Below are positions 1-8,281 of a stretch of 64,000 bases of DNA, in pieces (position 1 is the stretch's first letter; every line of letters begins with the position of its first letter). Both the position numbers and the translations under genes were made by a program. This stretch comes from Streptomyces diastatochromogenes (GTDB lineage Bacteria > Actinomycetota > Actinomycetes > Streptomycetales > Streptomycetaceae), in NCBI RefSeq assembly GCF_002242805.1, contig NZ_MCGQ01000002.1, positions 35,150 through 99,149 on the forward strand, in the 5' to 3' direction. The notes under the pieces were generated by a model that saw only the letters and a list, made by a program, of their open reading frames with translations, was not told where the DNA came from and made no database searches.

Positions 1-1242
1 AGGTTGGGCGGCCGGGTATTCGACCGGCTCGCCGAGGAACTGCGCACCTCCCTCGCGTATGCCGACCGGAAGGCCGGCGAGGTGGACGCCGGAATCGTGA
101 TGATCGGCATTCTGCCCACGCTCGAACCCGACGACGTGGTCTCCGCCAACCTCTCCGAGGCGGACCGTTACACCCTGCTCAACGAACAGATCGTGGCCGC
201 CCGCGGCGAGGACTTCGTCCTCGACATCGAGGGTGTGGAGCACCTGACCCGCACCTCCAAGTCCATCGCCCCCGAGGCCGCGTGCACCTCCGTCCAGCTG
301 CACCTCCAGGTCACTCCGGGCCGCTTCGCCGACGTGTGGAACGCGGCGCAGGTGGCGTCGGCCGCGCAGATCGCCGTCGGCGCCAACTCGCCCTTCCTGT
401 TCGGGCACGAGCTGTGGCGAGAGTCCCGGGTGCCGCTGTTCCTGCAGGCCACCGATACCCGCCCGCCGGAACTCCAGGCCCAGGGGGTGCGGCCGCGCAT
501 CTGGTTCGGCGAACGCTGGATCTCCTCCGCGTACGACCTGTGGGAGGAGAACCTGCGCTTCTTCCCGCCCCTGCTGCCGATCTGCGACGCCGAGGAGCCG
601 CTGGAGGTCCTGGACGCCGGCGGCGTGCCCCGGCTCGCCGAACTCGTCCTGCACAACGGCACGGTCTACCGCTGGAACCGGCCCGTCTACGACATCGCGA
701 ACGGCGTTCCGCACCTGCGCGTGGAGAACCGGGTGCTGCCGGCCGGACCGACCGTCATCGACGTGATCGCCAACGCGGCCTTCTACTACGGCCTGGTGCG
801 TGCCCTCGCCGAGGAGTCCCGGCCGCTGTGGACCCGGCTGCCCTTCGCGGCGGCCGAGGCCAACTTCGACGCGGCGTGCCGGTACGGCATCGACGCGCGC
901 TTCGTCTGGCCGCGCCGGGGACGCTATGGCGGCACCGGCGAGGTCGACGCGGTCACCCTGGTCCGTGACGAGCTGCTGCCGCTGGCCTCGGCGGGACTGG
1001 ACGCGTGGGGCGTGGAGGCCGCCGACCGGGACCTCTACCTGGGCGTCATCGAGGAGCGGTGCCGGCGCCGGGTCAACGGGGCGTCCTGGCAGGCGGCGAC
1101 CTTCCACCGGGCCCTGGAGCAGGGCCTCGGCCGTGAGGCGGCCCTCGCCGCGACGACCCGGCGCTATGCCGAGCTGATGCACGCCGGGGAGCCGGTGCAC
1201 ACCTGGCCGGTGGGGCTTCGCGAACCCGCGCCCCTCGGCTGA
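1..1242 (+). CDS. Glutamate-cysteine ligase family protein (GCS2/EgtA-like), 5' partial
   Basis: The reading frame is open to the left edge, so the N-terminus lies outside the window and about 413 residues are visible. The sequence resembles the GCS2-type carboxylate-amine ligases of actinomycetes. Family members join glutamate to an amine such as cysteine using ATP, as in ergothioneine or mycothiol-related metabolism. Supporting stretches are NAAQVASAAQIAVGANSPF with the following FGHELWRESR, and a central FPPLLPI/VYRWNRPVYD segment followed by RVENRVLPAGPT. These are the kinds of active-site arginine and glutamate clusters found in the family. The next gene starts 74 bp downstream on the same strand. 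The exact substrate cannot be inferred, because many Streptomyces paralogues of this family are uncharacterised. Confidence 0.75.
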   Translation, partial: RLGGRVFDRLAEELRTSLAYADRKAGEVDAGIVMIGILPTLEPDDVVSANLSEADRYTLLNEQIVAARGEDFVLDIEGVEHLTRTSKSIAPEAACTSVQLHLQVTPGRFADVWNAAQVASAAQIAVGANSPFLFGHELWRESRVPLFLQATDTRPPELQAQGVRPRIWFGERWISSAYDLWEENLRFFPPLLPICDAEEPLEVLDAGGVPRLAELVLHNGTVYRWNRPVYDIANGVPHLRVENRVLPAGPTVIDVIANAAFYYGLVRALAEESRPLWTRLPFAAAEANFDAACRYGIDARFVWPRRGRYGGTGEVDAVTLVRDELLPLASAGLDAWGVEAADRDLYLGVIEERCRRRVNGASWQAATFHRALEQGLGREAALAATTRRYAELMHAGEPVHTWPVGLREPAPLG

Positions 1243-1316
1243 GGGCCGCCGGTCCACGCGGGAAGCCCCGCCCGGGCAAGCGCTCCGAATGTCGATCCGG
1301 CATGCTGTGACCTCGC

Positions 1317-2138
1317 ATGACCGGACCGAAGGCAGGAGTGCACGTGGAGGCTGACCCGGTGGCCGAGTCGTACCCGCGGGAGCGGTTCTCGCGGCGGATC
1401 TTCCGGGACGAGACGCTGCTCGTCCTCGGGCTCTCGCTCGGGGCGAGCGGGGTGTCCGCACTGATCAGCTTCGTCGGGTCGGTCACCAAACCGGGCGGGC
1501 TCAAGGAGCAGGCGGCCACCCTCAACGCCTCGGCCGCGCCCGGCCGCCCCTGGCTCGACCTCGCCTGGCAGCTCTTCGGCATCGCCAGCGCCCTGGTCCC
1601 CGTGGCCCTGGTCGCCCATCTGCTGCTGCGTGAGGGCGAGAGCCTGCGCACGCTCGGCTTCGACCGCACCCGCCCCTGGCCCGACCTCGGCCGGGGCGCG
1701 GGCGTCGCGGCCGTGATCGGAAGCACCGGCATCGCCTTCTACCTGGCCGCCCGCGGCCTCGGCTTCAACCTCACCGTGGTGCCCGAGGCGCTGCCCGACG
1801 TGTGGTGGAAGTACCCGGTGCTGGTCCTGTCCGCCCTGCAGAACGCGATCCTCGAAGAGGTCATCGTGGTCGGCTATCTGCTGCGCAGACTGGGGCAGTT
1901 GGGCTGGACCCCGGGGACCGCCCTGGTGGCCAGCGCGGTCCTGCGCGGCTCGTACCACCTCTACCAGGGCATCGGCGGCTTCCTCGGCAACATGGTCATG
2001 GGCGTCGTCTTCGTCTGGCTCTACCGCCGCTGGGGCCGGGTCGGCCCGCTGGTCGTCGCGCACTCCCTGCTCGACATCGGCGCCTTCGTCGGCTACGCCC
2101 TGCTCGCGGGCAAGGTGGGCTGGCTGCCCACGGCCTAG
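1317..2138 (+). CDS. CPBP family intramembrane glutamic endopeptidase
   Basis: A polytopic membrane protein of 273 residues. The CPBP (Abi/Rce1-like) signature is clear. A paired glutamate motif (EEVIVVGYLLRR) sits near residue 180, an LRGSYHLYQG segment supplies the first histidine, and a C-terminal AHSLLDIGAF segment supplies the second. Family members are membrane metalloprotease-like or glutamic proteases that act on prenylated proteins or anti-sigma factors; the target here is unknown. The ATG at 1317 has no obvious Shine-Dalgarno sequence. A GTG at 1344, preceded by AAGGCAGGAG, is an attractive alternative start. The stop overlaps the 3' end of the convergent PhzF gene by 4 bp. Confidence 0.85.
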   Translation: MTGPKAGVHVEADPVAESYPRERFSRRIFRDETLLVLGLSLGASGVSALISFVGSVTKPGGLKEQAATLNASAAPGRPWLDLAWQLFGIASALVPVALVAHLLLREGESLRTLGFDRTRPWPDLGRGAGVAAVIGSTGIAFYLAARGLGFNLTVVPEALPDVWWKYPVLVLSALQNAILEEVIVVGYLLRRLGQLGWTPGTALVASAVLRGSYHLYQGIGGFLGNMVMGVVFVWLYRRWGRVGPLVVAHSLLDIGAFVGYALLAGKVGWLPTA

Positions 2139-2971
2139 GGGGTGTCTTCTGAAGTCACCTGGCCGAGCAGCTCGCCGTCGATCACCGTGACCGCGTGGCC
2201 GGTGAGCAGGGTGCGGTCGCCGCGCAGGCCGGTGCGGACCAGGCCGGTGCGGCGGGAGGCCTGCAGGCCGGTGAGGTCGTCGCGGCCCAGGCGGGCGGAC
2301 CAGTACGGGGCGAGCGAGGTGTGGGCGCTGCCGGTGACCGGGTCCTCGTCGATGCCCAGGTTCGGGAAGAAGCAGCGGGAGACATAGTCGTAGCCGAGCG
2401 ACGGATCCTCGGCGCGGGCGGTGGCGATGACGCCGCGCGGGGAGTGGGCCGCGAGGGCCCGGTGGTCGGGGGCGAGCGCGCGGACCGTGCCCTCGTCGGC
2501 CAGCTCCACCAGAAGGTCGCCGACGTCGGGGCCGGTGTCGAGGGCATCGAGCGGTTCGGCGCCCAGCGCCTTGGCGAGCCCGGCCGGGATCTCGACCGGG
2601 GTGAGCGGGGCGGTCGGGAAGTCCAGGGTGATCGAGCCGTCCGCACCCGGCGTGGCGATGAGCACCCCGCTGCGGGTGGCGAACCGCGCCGGTCCCTCGT
2701 GGGCACCGGTGCTGAACAGGACATGGGCGGTGGCGAGCGTGGCGTGCCCGCACATCGCGACCTCGGTGACGGGCGTGAACCAGCGCAGCGCCCAGTCCGC
2801 CGGGCCGCCCTCGGGCAGCCGGTGCGCGAACGCCGTCTCGGCGTGGTTGACCTCCAGGGCCACGTTCTGGAGCCGGTCGTCGGCCGGGAAGACGTCGTCC
2901 AGGATCAGGACTCCGGCCGGATTGCCGGCGAAGGGGCGGTCGGTGAAGGCGTCGACGATTCGGATGCGCAT
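2135..2971 (-). CDS. PhzF family phenazine biosynthesis protein/epimerase-isomerase
   Basis: The protein has 278 residues, the normal PhzF length. It starts MRIRIVDAFTDRPFAGNPAG, the classic N-terminal signature, and carries the catalytic glutamate motif NHAETAF near residue 45. A second-domain motif, DEDPVTGSAHTSLAPYW, is also typical. PhzF-fold enzymes catalyse isomerisation or epimerisation without cofactors, and most chromosomal copies have no known substrate. The reading frame continues upstream of the chosen ATG, but only this start gives the conserved N-terminus. The gene is convergent with the CPBP protease gene and overlaps its 3' end. Confidence 0.92.
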   Translation of the reverse strand: MRIRIVDAFTDRPFAGNPAGVLILDDVFPADDRLQNVALEVNHAETAFAHRLPEGGPADWALRWFTPVTEVAMCGHATLATAHVLFSTGAHEGPARFATRSGVLIATPGADGSITLDFPTAPLTPVEIPAGLAKALGAEPLDALDTGPDVGDLLVELADEGTVRALAPDHRALAAHSPRGVIATARAEDPSLGYDYVSRCFFPNLGIDEDPVTGSAHTSLAPYWSARLGRDDLTGLQASRRTGLVRTGLRGDRTLLTGHAVTVIDGELLGQVTSEDTP

Positions 2972-3015
2972 GGGCCCGACGCTAGGGCTGCGGGAAGCCG
3001 CGGACCAAGGCCAAT

Positions 3016-3462
3016 TCACGAACTCTGGACCGAATTCGCCCAGGTGGCGCGGCCGGCCGTGACCCACGGGGCGAGCTGGCCGACGCCGAACGCCACCTCC
3101 ACGACGAGGAACGGCCACAGCACCTGCGGACCGCCGTGCGCCAGTGCGTACGCCTGCCACAGGGCGAAGAGCGTGCGCGCGACCCCGTCCAGCAGGCCGT
3201 GCAGCGGCAGCGGTCGTACGACCCGCAGGACGGACCAGACGACCACGACCGAGCCCATCAGGTTGGCGTAGAGGGTCTGCATCGGGTCGAGCGCGGGGAA
3301 GGCACCCAGCCCGGCCGCGTCACCCGCCGCCGTCAGCAGGTCGTGCACCAGCGCGTACGTCCACGGCGTGGCGAAACCGGCGGTGACGAGCAGGTCGTAC
3401 CAGCCGCTCGCCCGTACCAGGCGCAGATAGGAAGGACGGGAGGGGATGGGGGAAAGACTCAT
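3016..3462 (-). CDS. Small four-helix membrane protein, function unknown
   Basis: The protein has 148 residues and about four predicted hydrophobic segments (near residues 20-40, 66-84, 94-110 and 115-135), so it is an integral membrane protein. I do not recognise a named family. The ATG is preceded by GAGGAG at good spacing. It is divergent from the MerR regulator at 3557, and a MerR-type promoter with a dyad in its spacer reads toward this gene. I infer that the MerR protein controls it, possibly as an inducible membrane function. Confidence 0.7.
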   Translation of the reverse strand: MSLSPIPSRPSYLRLVRASGWYDLLVTAGFATPWTYALVHDLLTAAGDAAGLGAFPALDPMQTLYANLMGSVVVVWSVLRVVRPLPLHGLLDGVARTLFALWQAYALAHGGPQVLWPFLVVEVAFGVGQLAPWVTAGRATWANSVQSS

Positions 3463-3502
3463 GAAGGGCTCCTCGGGCGGGGTTCGGCTCCGACGCGGCT
3501 CA

Positions 3503-3533
3503 CGCTAAACAGCGGAGTACGCTCCAAGGTCAA
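3503..3533 (-). promoter_or_regulatory. Predicted MerR-type promoter/operator
   Basis: Read on the minus strand, a TTGACC -35-like hexamer (3528-3533) and a TTTAGC/TTAGCG -10-like hexamer (3503-3509) are 18-19 bp apart. The spacer holds the inverted repeat GGAG-CGTA-CTCC (3514-3525). A long spacer with a central dyad is the hallmark of promoters untwisted by MerR activators. It would drive the membrane gene at 3016-3462 and lies just upstream of the divergent merR-type gene. Confidence 0.5.
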
Positions 3534-3556
3534 GTCCGGGGAGCGGTGGGGGAGTC

Positions 3557-3922
3557 ATGCGCATCGGAGAACTGGCCGCACAGGCGGGCCTGTCCAAGGA
3601 CACCGTTCGCTTCTACGAGCGGATCGGGCTGATCGAGGGCCGCCGACTCTCCAACGGCTACCGCGACTTCCCGCCCGAGACGCTGACCTGGCTGCACTAC
3701 GTCCGCACCGCACAGACCCTCGGCTTCACGCTGGCGGAGATCGCCCGGCACGGCGCTGACCTGCGCCACGCCCCGGACAGCGCCGAGGCACTGTCCGCCC
3801 TCCTCGCCGACAAGATCCGCATCATCGACGCCCGCATGGCCGAACTCACGGCCCTCCGCGCGGATCTCACCGCCCGCGTCGGCACCGGTTGCCCGCTGCG
3901 GGCAACCGGGACGGATGCCTGA
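3557..3922 (+). CDS. MerR family transcriptional regulator
   Basis: The protein has 121 residues, short for the family. An N-terminal winged HTH (MRIGELAAQAGLSKDTVRFYERIGLI, shown here only to mark residues 1-26) is followed by the usual YRDFPPETLTWLHYVRTAQTLGFTLAEI wing and linker. A dimerisation helix follows at about residues 78-110. The tail contains one cysteine (GCPLRATG), so a metal or redox sensor with a Cys pair is not obvious. The ATG is preceded by GGTGGGGGAGTC. It is divergent from a small membrane protein gene whose promoter carries a MerR-like dyad. Confidence 0.88.
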   Translation: MRIGELAAQAGLSKDTVRFYERIGLIEGRRLSNGYRDFPPETLTWLHYVRTAQTLGFTLAEIARHGADLRHAPDSAEALSALLADKIRIIDARMAELTALRADLTARVGTGCPLRATGTDA

Positions 3923-3981
3923 CCCAGCCGGTACAGCCATCCAGCGCGCTCATATCAAGGGCGTTGTCATGCGAACAGTTC

Positions 3982-3991
3982 CGATATATCG
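3982..3991. promoter_or_regulatory. CGATATATCG palindrome, probable PadR operator
   Basis: This perfect 10-bp palindrome lies 65 bp upstream of the PadR start. It is followed by TTGAGG and by a second inverted repeat, CGCGTAAGGAACGCG. AT-rich ATATATCG boxes are typical of PadR autoregulatory sites, so self-repression is the simplest reading. Confidence 0.45.
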
Positions 3992-4056
3992 TTGAGGCAT
4001 CGCGTAAGGAACGCGAGTGATACGTGACTGATCAACGATGGAATGGAGTGATCGCT

Positions 4057-4692
4057 ATGCGTACCCACGGATTCGAGCGTGGACATCGTCAGGACGGCCC
4101 GGGTCGGCGCGGCTGGGGCGGGGTCGGTGGATTCGAAGGGCGCCGGGGTGCCTTCGGGCCGTTCGGGCCGGGTGGTCCCGGCTTCGGGCCCGGCGGGCCC
4201 GGCTTCGGACCGGGGCCCTGGGGGCCGCGAGGACGTGGCGGCCTGAGGGGAAGGGCGCGGCGCGGTGACGTGCGCGCCTCGATCCTGGCCCTGCTCAAGG
4301 ACCGGCCCATGCACGGCTACGAGATGATCCAGGAGATCGCCGAGCGCAGCGGCGGAGCGTGGAAGCCCAGCCCCGGCTCGGTCTACCCCACCCTCCAGCT
4401 GCTGGAGGACGAGGGCCTGATCGCCAGCGAGAGTGAGGGCGGCAAGAAGCTGTTCTCCCTGACCGAGAGCGGTCGCAGCGCCGCCGAGGAAGGTCCGGAC
4501 GCTCCCTGGGAGGAAGCCTCTCGCGGGGTCGACTGGGAGGCCCTCACGGAGATCCGGCAGGCCGGCTTCGGTCTGATGCAGGCCTTCGGGCAGGTCTGGA
4601 ACACCGGCACCAAGGAGCAGCGCGAGAAGGCGCTGGCCGTCGTCAACGACGCCCGCAAGAAGCTGTACCTCATCCTCGCCGACGAGGACTGA
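4057..4692 (+). CDS. PadR family transcriptional regulator with Gly/Pro-rich N-terminal tail
   Basis: The protein has 211 residues from the ATG, which has a GGAG seven bases upstream; a GTG at 4024 in the same frame is weaker. The PadR winged helix begins near RASILALLKDRPMHGYEMI and continues through the SPGSVYPTLQLLEDEGLI motif that defines the family. A C-terminal helix follows, for dimerisation. The first ~65 residues are unusual, being almost entirely Gly, Pro, Phe and Arg with repeated GPGGPGFGP units. The protein probably represses its own gene through the upstream CGATATATCG palindrome and may control a nearby transporter or stress function. A strong hairpin terminator follows. Confidence 0.9.
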   Translation: MRTHGFERGHRQDGPGRRGWGGVGGFEGRRGAFGPFGPGGPGFGPGGPGFGPGPWGPRGRGGLRGRARRGDVRASILALLKDRPMHGYEMIQEIAERSGGAWKPSPGSVYPTLQLLEDEGLIASESEGGKKLFSLTESGRSAAEEGPDAPWEEASRGVDWEALTEIRQAGFGLMQAFGQVWNTGTKEQREKALAVVNDARKKLYLILADED

Positions 4693-4705
4693 GGTCCACG
4701 GCGAC

Positions 4706-4742
4706 GGAAGGCGCCCCGTGGGGACTCCGCGGGGCGCCTTCC
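4706..4742 (+). terminator. Rho-independent-type hairpin after the PadR gene
   Basis: A perfect 13-bp stem (4706-4718 paired with 4730-4742, GGAAGGCGCCCCG) surrounds an 11-nt loop, 14 bp past the PadR stop. There is no T-run, as usual in Streptomyces. It also lies 40 bp downstream of the convergent SRPBCC gene, so it may serve both. Confidence 0.75.
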
Positions 4743-4781
4743 CGTGTCCGTGTCTGTGTGTGGGGGGTGAGTTCGAGGTGG

Positions 4782-5210
4782 TCAGGCCACCAGGCCGCCC
4801 AGTTTGCGCAGTGACTCGTTCAGGGCGGCCGTCGCCGAGTCCTTGAGCTTGCCCGCCATCAGCGACACCGCGGCGCCGGTGAACTCGCCGTCGATGCGGA
4901 CCGTCGTGGCGTCGCCGTCAGGGGTCAGCGTGTAGCGGGTGGCCACGGTCACGGCCATCGGGCCCTTGCCGCGGATGGCGAACACCCGCGCCGGTTCCAG
5001 CTCCTCGATGGTCCAGTCGACCTCCGCCGGGAAGCCCATCAGCTTCATGTTCTCCTGGAACGTCCCGCCCACCGCCAGGGTCTCGGGCCCGCCCTGGGGG
5101 AAGCTGGTGTGGGTCGCGTTCCACTCGCCGTACGCCGACCAGTCGGTGAGCTGGGTCCATACCTTCTCGGCCGGTGCCTGGATGCGTGCCTCGGCGCTGA
5201 CTTCGGCCAT
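4782..5210 (-). CDS. SRPBCC family protein (CoxG/polyketide cyclase-like)
   Basis: The protein has 142 residues, the usual size of a single START/SRPBCC fold. It starts MAEVSAEARIQAPAEKVW, has the WTQLTDWSAYGEWN motif early, and ends with an amphipathic helix (DSATAALNESLRKLGGLV). These small helix-grip proteins bind hydrophobic ligands or aid membrane protein assembly; no substrate is evident. It is convergent with the PadR gene and divergent from the Clp-N gene. Confidence 0.85.
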   Translation of the reverse strand: MAEVSAEARIQAPAEKVWTQLTDWSAYGEWNATHTSFPQGGPETLAVGGTFQENMKLMGFPAEVDWTIEELEPARVFAIRGKGPMAVTVATRYTLTPDGDATTVRIDGEFTGAAVSLMAGKLKDSATAALNESLRKLGGLVA

Positions 5211-5447
5211 GCGACCACCCCTTCGTGTCGGGCTACGGTGTCGCGGAACGTAGCCTCAGGGCCTCGAACATTCAATACTGATGAACCGTCAGGAATTGTG
5301 TTCCCCGGGTGCGTGCCTCGGCCGGAGAACGGCCTGATCTCCTCCGTAAGGATGAGATTCCGGCCGGTGATGTCCACTCTCTGCGGGACACGAAGATGGA
5401 CCCCCTCGAGGATGACTCGGCCCGTTGGGGCTGATGGGGTAGGGGTC

Positions 5448-6029
5448 GTGCAACACCGTACAGCCCGTCAGCCCGCCCACGACCAGGGCGGCCTGCCCAT
5501 GGACGACGACGCCGGGCTCAGTGCCGAGCTGGTGGCGGTGGTCGCCGGTGCCCGCCGCAGGGCCCTGCGGGACGGGGACCGGCAGATCGACACCGCCCAT
5601 CTGCTCCACTCCCTTCTCGAGTCCGACCCCGAGGTCCGCGCCACCGTCGGCGAAGCCCCGCAGCTCGCCCGGCTGCTCGGCTATCTCGTGCAGCGCAGCA
5701 TCGGTTACGGGCTGCGCTGGCAGAGCGGTGTGGAGGACTCCGGCGCCATCGCGGTCGTACCGGACCCCGCCCCGTACGGCGGTGAACCCAAGGAGGCCGG
5801 AGGCTGGTCGCCCGTCGCGGCCGCCGCCATGGAGGAGGCCCGCCGGCGCGCCCGGAGGCGTGGCGAGACCCGCGCGGGCGGCACCGACCTGCTGGCCGCG
5901 CTGGTGGTGGACCCGCAGTCCCGGGCCGTCGAGGTCCTGGAACGTGCCGGCATCCCCGCCTGTGACCTGCGCGCCCGTGTCGAGGCCCGCGCGGCGGAGT
6001 ACGCCGAGGAGGGCGGCGCGGCCTGCTGA
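5448..6029 (+). CDS. Clp N-terminal domain protein without AAA+ domain
   Basis: The protein has 193 residues from the GTG at 5448; an ATG at 5499 (MDDDAGLSAEL) is a possible alternative. Two Clp_N-type helical repeats are visible. The first covers GARRRALRDGDRQIDTAHLL and LLESDPEVR, and the second covers AAAAMEEARRRARRRGETRAGGTDLLAALV. The ATPase modules of ClpA/ClpC are absent. Such stand-alone N-domain proteins are common in Streptomyces and may act as adaptors or substrate decoys for the Clp protease. The gene is monocistronic as far as can be seen. Confidence 0.8.
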   Translation: MQHRTARQPAHDQGGLPMDDDAGLSAELVAVVAGARRRALRDGDRQIDTAHLLHSLLESDPEVRATVGEAPQLARLLGYLVQRSIGYGLRWQSGVEDSGAIAVVPDPAPYGGEPKEAGGWSPVAAAAMEEARRRARRRGETRAGGTDLLAALVVDPQSRAVEVLERAGIPACDLRARVEARAAEYAEEGGAAC

Positions 6030-6123
6030 AGCAGGGTTCCGGTGCCCCGGCCGGCCCCCCCGCATTCCATCTCCTGAGACAGGTGTCAACAGGGATGACG
6101 CTCATGTCATCGCCTGTCATCAT

Positions 6124-7137
6124 GTGCCGGTGCATACGTCTGAGAGCAGTCAGGGCGGGCAGATCAGCCGCGGCAAGGGCGTCGGGCTCGGTCTCGCGCT
6201 CGCATCGGCGCTGACCTTCGGCGGGGCCGGTCCCGCCGCCAAGCCGCTGATCGAGGCGGGACTCGACCCGCTCCACGTGGTGTGGCTGCGGGTCGCGGGC
6301 GCGGCCCTGGTGATGCTGCCGTTCGCGGTGCGGCACCGCGCCCTGGTGCTCCGCCGTCCCGCGCTGCTCGCCGGGTTCGGACTGCTCGCCGTGGCCGGTG
6401 CCCAGGCCTGCTACTTCGCCGCGCTCTCCCGGATACCCGTCGGAGTGGCGCTGCTCATCGAGTACCTGGCCCCCGCGCTGGTGCTCGGCTGGGTGCGGTT
6501 CGTGCAGCGGCGGCCGGTGTCGCGCGCCGCCGCGCTCGGTGTGGTGCTCGCGGCGGGCGGACTCGCCTGCGTGGTGGAGGTGTGGTCGGGGCTGAGCCTC
6601 GACGCGCTCGGCCTGCTGTTCGCGCTCGGTGCCGCCTGCTGCCAGGTGGGCTACTTCGTCCTGGCCGACCAGGGCAGTGAGGCGGGCGAGCAGGCGCCGA
6701 ACCCGCTCGGCGTCATCGCGTACGGCCTGCTCGTGGGTGCCGTCGTACTGACCGTCGTGGCCCGTCCCTGGAGCATGGACTGGTCGGTGCTGGCCGGCTC
6801 CGCCGACATGAACGGCACCGCCGTCCCGGCCTTCGCCCTGCTCGGCTGGATCGTCCTGGTCGCCACGGTGGTCGCGTACATCACCGGCGTGCTGTCCGTA
6901 CGGCGACTGTCCCCGCAGGTCGCGGGCGTCGTCGCCTGCCTGGAGGCGGTCGTCGCGACCGTCCTGGCCTGGGTGCTGCTGGGCGAGCACCTCTCGGCGC
7001 CGCAGATCCTCGGCGGCGCCGTCGTCCTCCTCGGCGCGTTCATCGCCCAGTCCTCGACGCCGGCCAAGGGCTCCGCCGAGCCGGTGGCCACGGGCGGCGC
7101 GGAAAGGGAGTTGTCCGCCCCGGGTACGACTGCCTAG
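6124..7137 (+). CDS. EamA family (DMT superfamily) transporter
   Basis: About 338 residues with ten hydrophobic segments in two EamA repeats. The first begins GVGLGLALASALTFGGAGPAA and the second begins near DALGLLFALGAACCQVGYFVL. The segment VAGVVACLEAVVATVLAWVLLGEHL is the conserved late helix pair of exporters in this superfamily. The start is a GTG at 6124 or 6130 with no clear Shine-Dalgarno sequence, so translation may be leaderless. The substrate is unknown; relatives export amino acids or metabolites. A second EamA gene follows on the same strand. Confidence 0.88.
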   Translation: MPVHTSESSQGGQISRGKGVGLGLALASALTFGGAGPAAKPLIEAGLDPLHVVWLRVAGAALVMLPFAVRHRALVLRRPALLAGFGLLAVAGAQACYFAALSRIPVGVALLIEYLAPALVLGWVRFVQRRPVSRAAALGVVLAAGGLACVVEVWSGLSLDALGLLFALGAACCQVGYFVLADQGSEAGEQAPNPLGVIAYGLLVGAVVLTVVARPWSMDWSVLAGSADMNGTAVPAFALLGWIVLVATVVAYITGVLSVRRLSPQVAGVVACLEAVVATVLAWVLLGEHLSAPQILGGAVVLLGAFIAQSSTPAKGSAEPVATGGAERELSAPGTTA

Positions 7138-7328
7138 GGTGCCGATCATGCACGTGAGCACGCTCGTCCTTCCGCCCCCGGCCGCCTGAGGCGGGCCTCC
7201 GGGAAGAACACGCCCCGCGCGTAGCGCCGGGCGGGACGGTGCTGCCCGCAGACGAAGTCCGTACGCCCCGCCGAGGCGGGCCGCTTTCCGAACTTCCGCA
7301 CCTCTGTGCGCTTCTGCGGAGAAACCTC

Positions 7329-8267
7329 GTGTCGAACGCTGTCTCCGGCCTGCCCGTCGGGCGTGGCCTGCTCTATCTGATCGTCACCGGTGCCATCTGG
7401 GGCACCGTGGGCGCCGCCGCCTCCCTGGTCTACCGGACCGGGGACATGGGCCCCTTCGCCCTCTCGTTCTGGCGCTGCGCCGCCGGACTCGTGCTGCTGC
7501 TGGCCGGCCGCCGGCTGCGCTCCCGGGTCCGCCCGGCCACGCCCGAGCCCCTGCGCCGCAGGGCCGGCAAGGCCCTCGCCACCGGTATCGGGCTCGCCGT
7601 GTTCCAGACCGCCTACTTCGCGGCCGTCCAGTCGACCGGGCTCGCCGTGGCCACCGTGGTCACCCTCGGCGCCGGGCCCGTCCTCATCGCGCTCGGCGCC
7701 CGGCTCACCCTGGGGGAGCGGCTGGGCGCGGGCGGTGTCCTCGCGGTCACCGGGGCCGTGGCCGGGCTGGCCGTGCTGACCCTCGGCGGCTCGGCCGCGA
7801 CCGTCCGGCCGCCGGGCGTGCTCTGGGCCCTCGCGTCGGCGGCCGGCTACTGCGCGATGACCCTGCTGACCCGGTGGTGGGGGCGCGACACGGGAGCCGA
7901 CGCCTCCGGCACCACCATCGGGGCCTTCGGGGTCACCGCCCTGTGCCTGCTGCCGTTCGCCCTGGGTGAGGGGCTGTTCCCGCACACCGACCACCCCGTA
8001 CGGCTGCTGGTGCTCCTCGCGTACATCGCGTCCGTCCCGACCGCCCTCGCCTACGCCCTGTACTTCGCGGGAGCCGCCGTCGTACGGTCCGCCACCGTCT
8101 CCGTGATCATGCTGCTGGAGCCGGTGACCGCGGCCGTGCTCGCCGTGGTCCTGCTCGGCGAGCCGGTCACGGCGGCCACGGTGACCGGCACCCTGCTGCT
8201 GCTCGGCGCGGTCGCGGGCCTGGCGCTCACCGAGGCCCGCGACCGCCGGGAACCGGTCCCCGTGTGA
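7329..8267 (+). CDS. EamA family (DMT superfamily) transporter, second copy
   Basis: The protein has 312 residues from the GTG at 7329, which has GGAG eight bases upstream; the frame stays open further upstream but without a better start. Ten hydrophobic helices form two EamA repeats ([20 protein letters not shown] and [18 protein letters not shown]), ending with [23 protein letters not shown]. It is only distantly similar to the preceding EamA protein, so this is not a recent tandem duplication. It is convergent with a PPOX gene, and both stop codons lie inside one small hairpin. Confidence 0.88.
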   Translation: MSNAVSGLPVGRGLLYLIVTGAIWGTVGAAASLVYRTGDMGPFALSFWRCAAGLVLLLAGRRLRSRVRPATPEPLRRRAGKALATGIGLAVFQTAYFAAVQSTGLAVATVVTLGAGPVLIALGARLTLGERLGAGGVLAVTGAVAGLAVLTLGGSAATVRPPGVLWALASAAGYCAMTLLTRWWGRDTGADASGTTIGAFGVTALCLLPFALGEGLFPHTDHPVRLLVLLAYIASVPTALAYALYFAGAAVVRSATVSVIMLLEPVTAAVLAVVLLGEPVTAATVTGTLLLLGAVAGLALTEARDRREPVPV

Positions 8268-8281
8268 CCCCTCGGGTCACA
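8263..8281. terminator. Compact hairpin spanning two convergent stop codons
   Basis: TGTGACCC (8263-8270) pairs with GGGTCACA (8274-8281) around a 3-nt loop. The stop codons of the EamA gene (+) and the PPOX gene (-) both fall within the stem. With only 9 bp between the genes, this is the only possible shared terminator. Confidence 0.5.

Noticed and set aside
1164..2753. A 529-codon open frame on the minus strand
   Set aside because: It lies antisense to the CPBP gene and runs through the PhzF gene in another frame. Its product is Arg/Pro/Ala/Gln-rich low complexity, typical of shadows in high-GC DNA.
5518..7161. A 547-codon minus-strand frame
   Set aside because: It is antisense to the Clp-N and EamA genes and has shadow composition with no recognisable domain.
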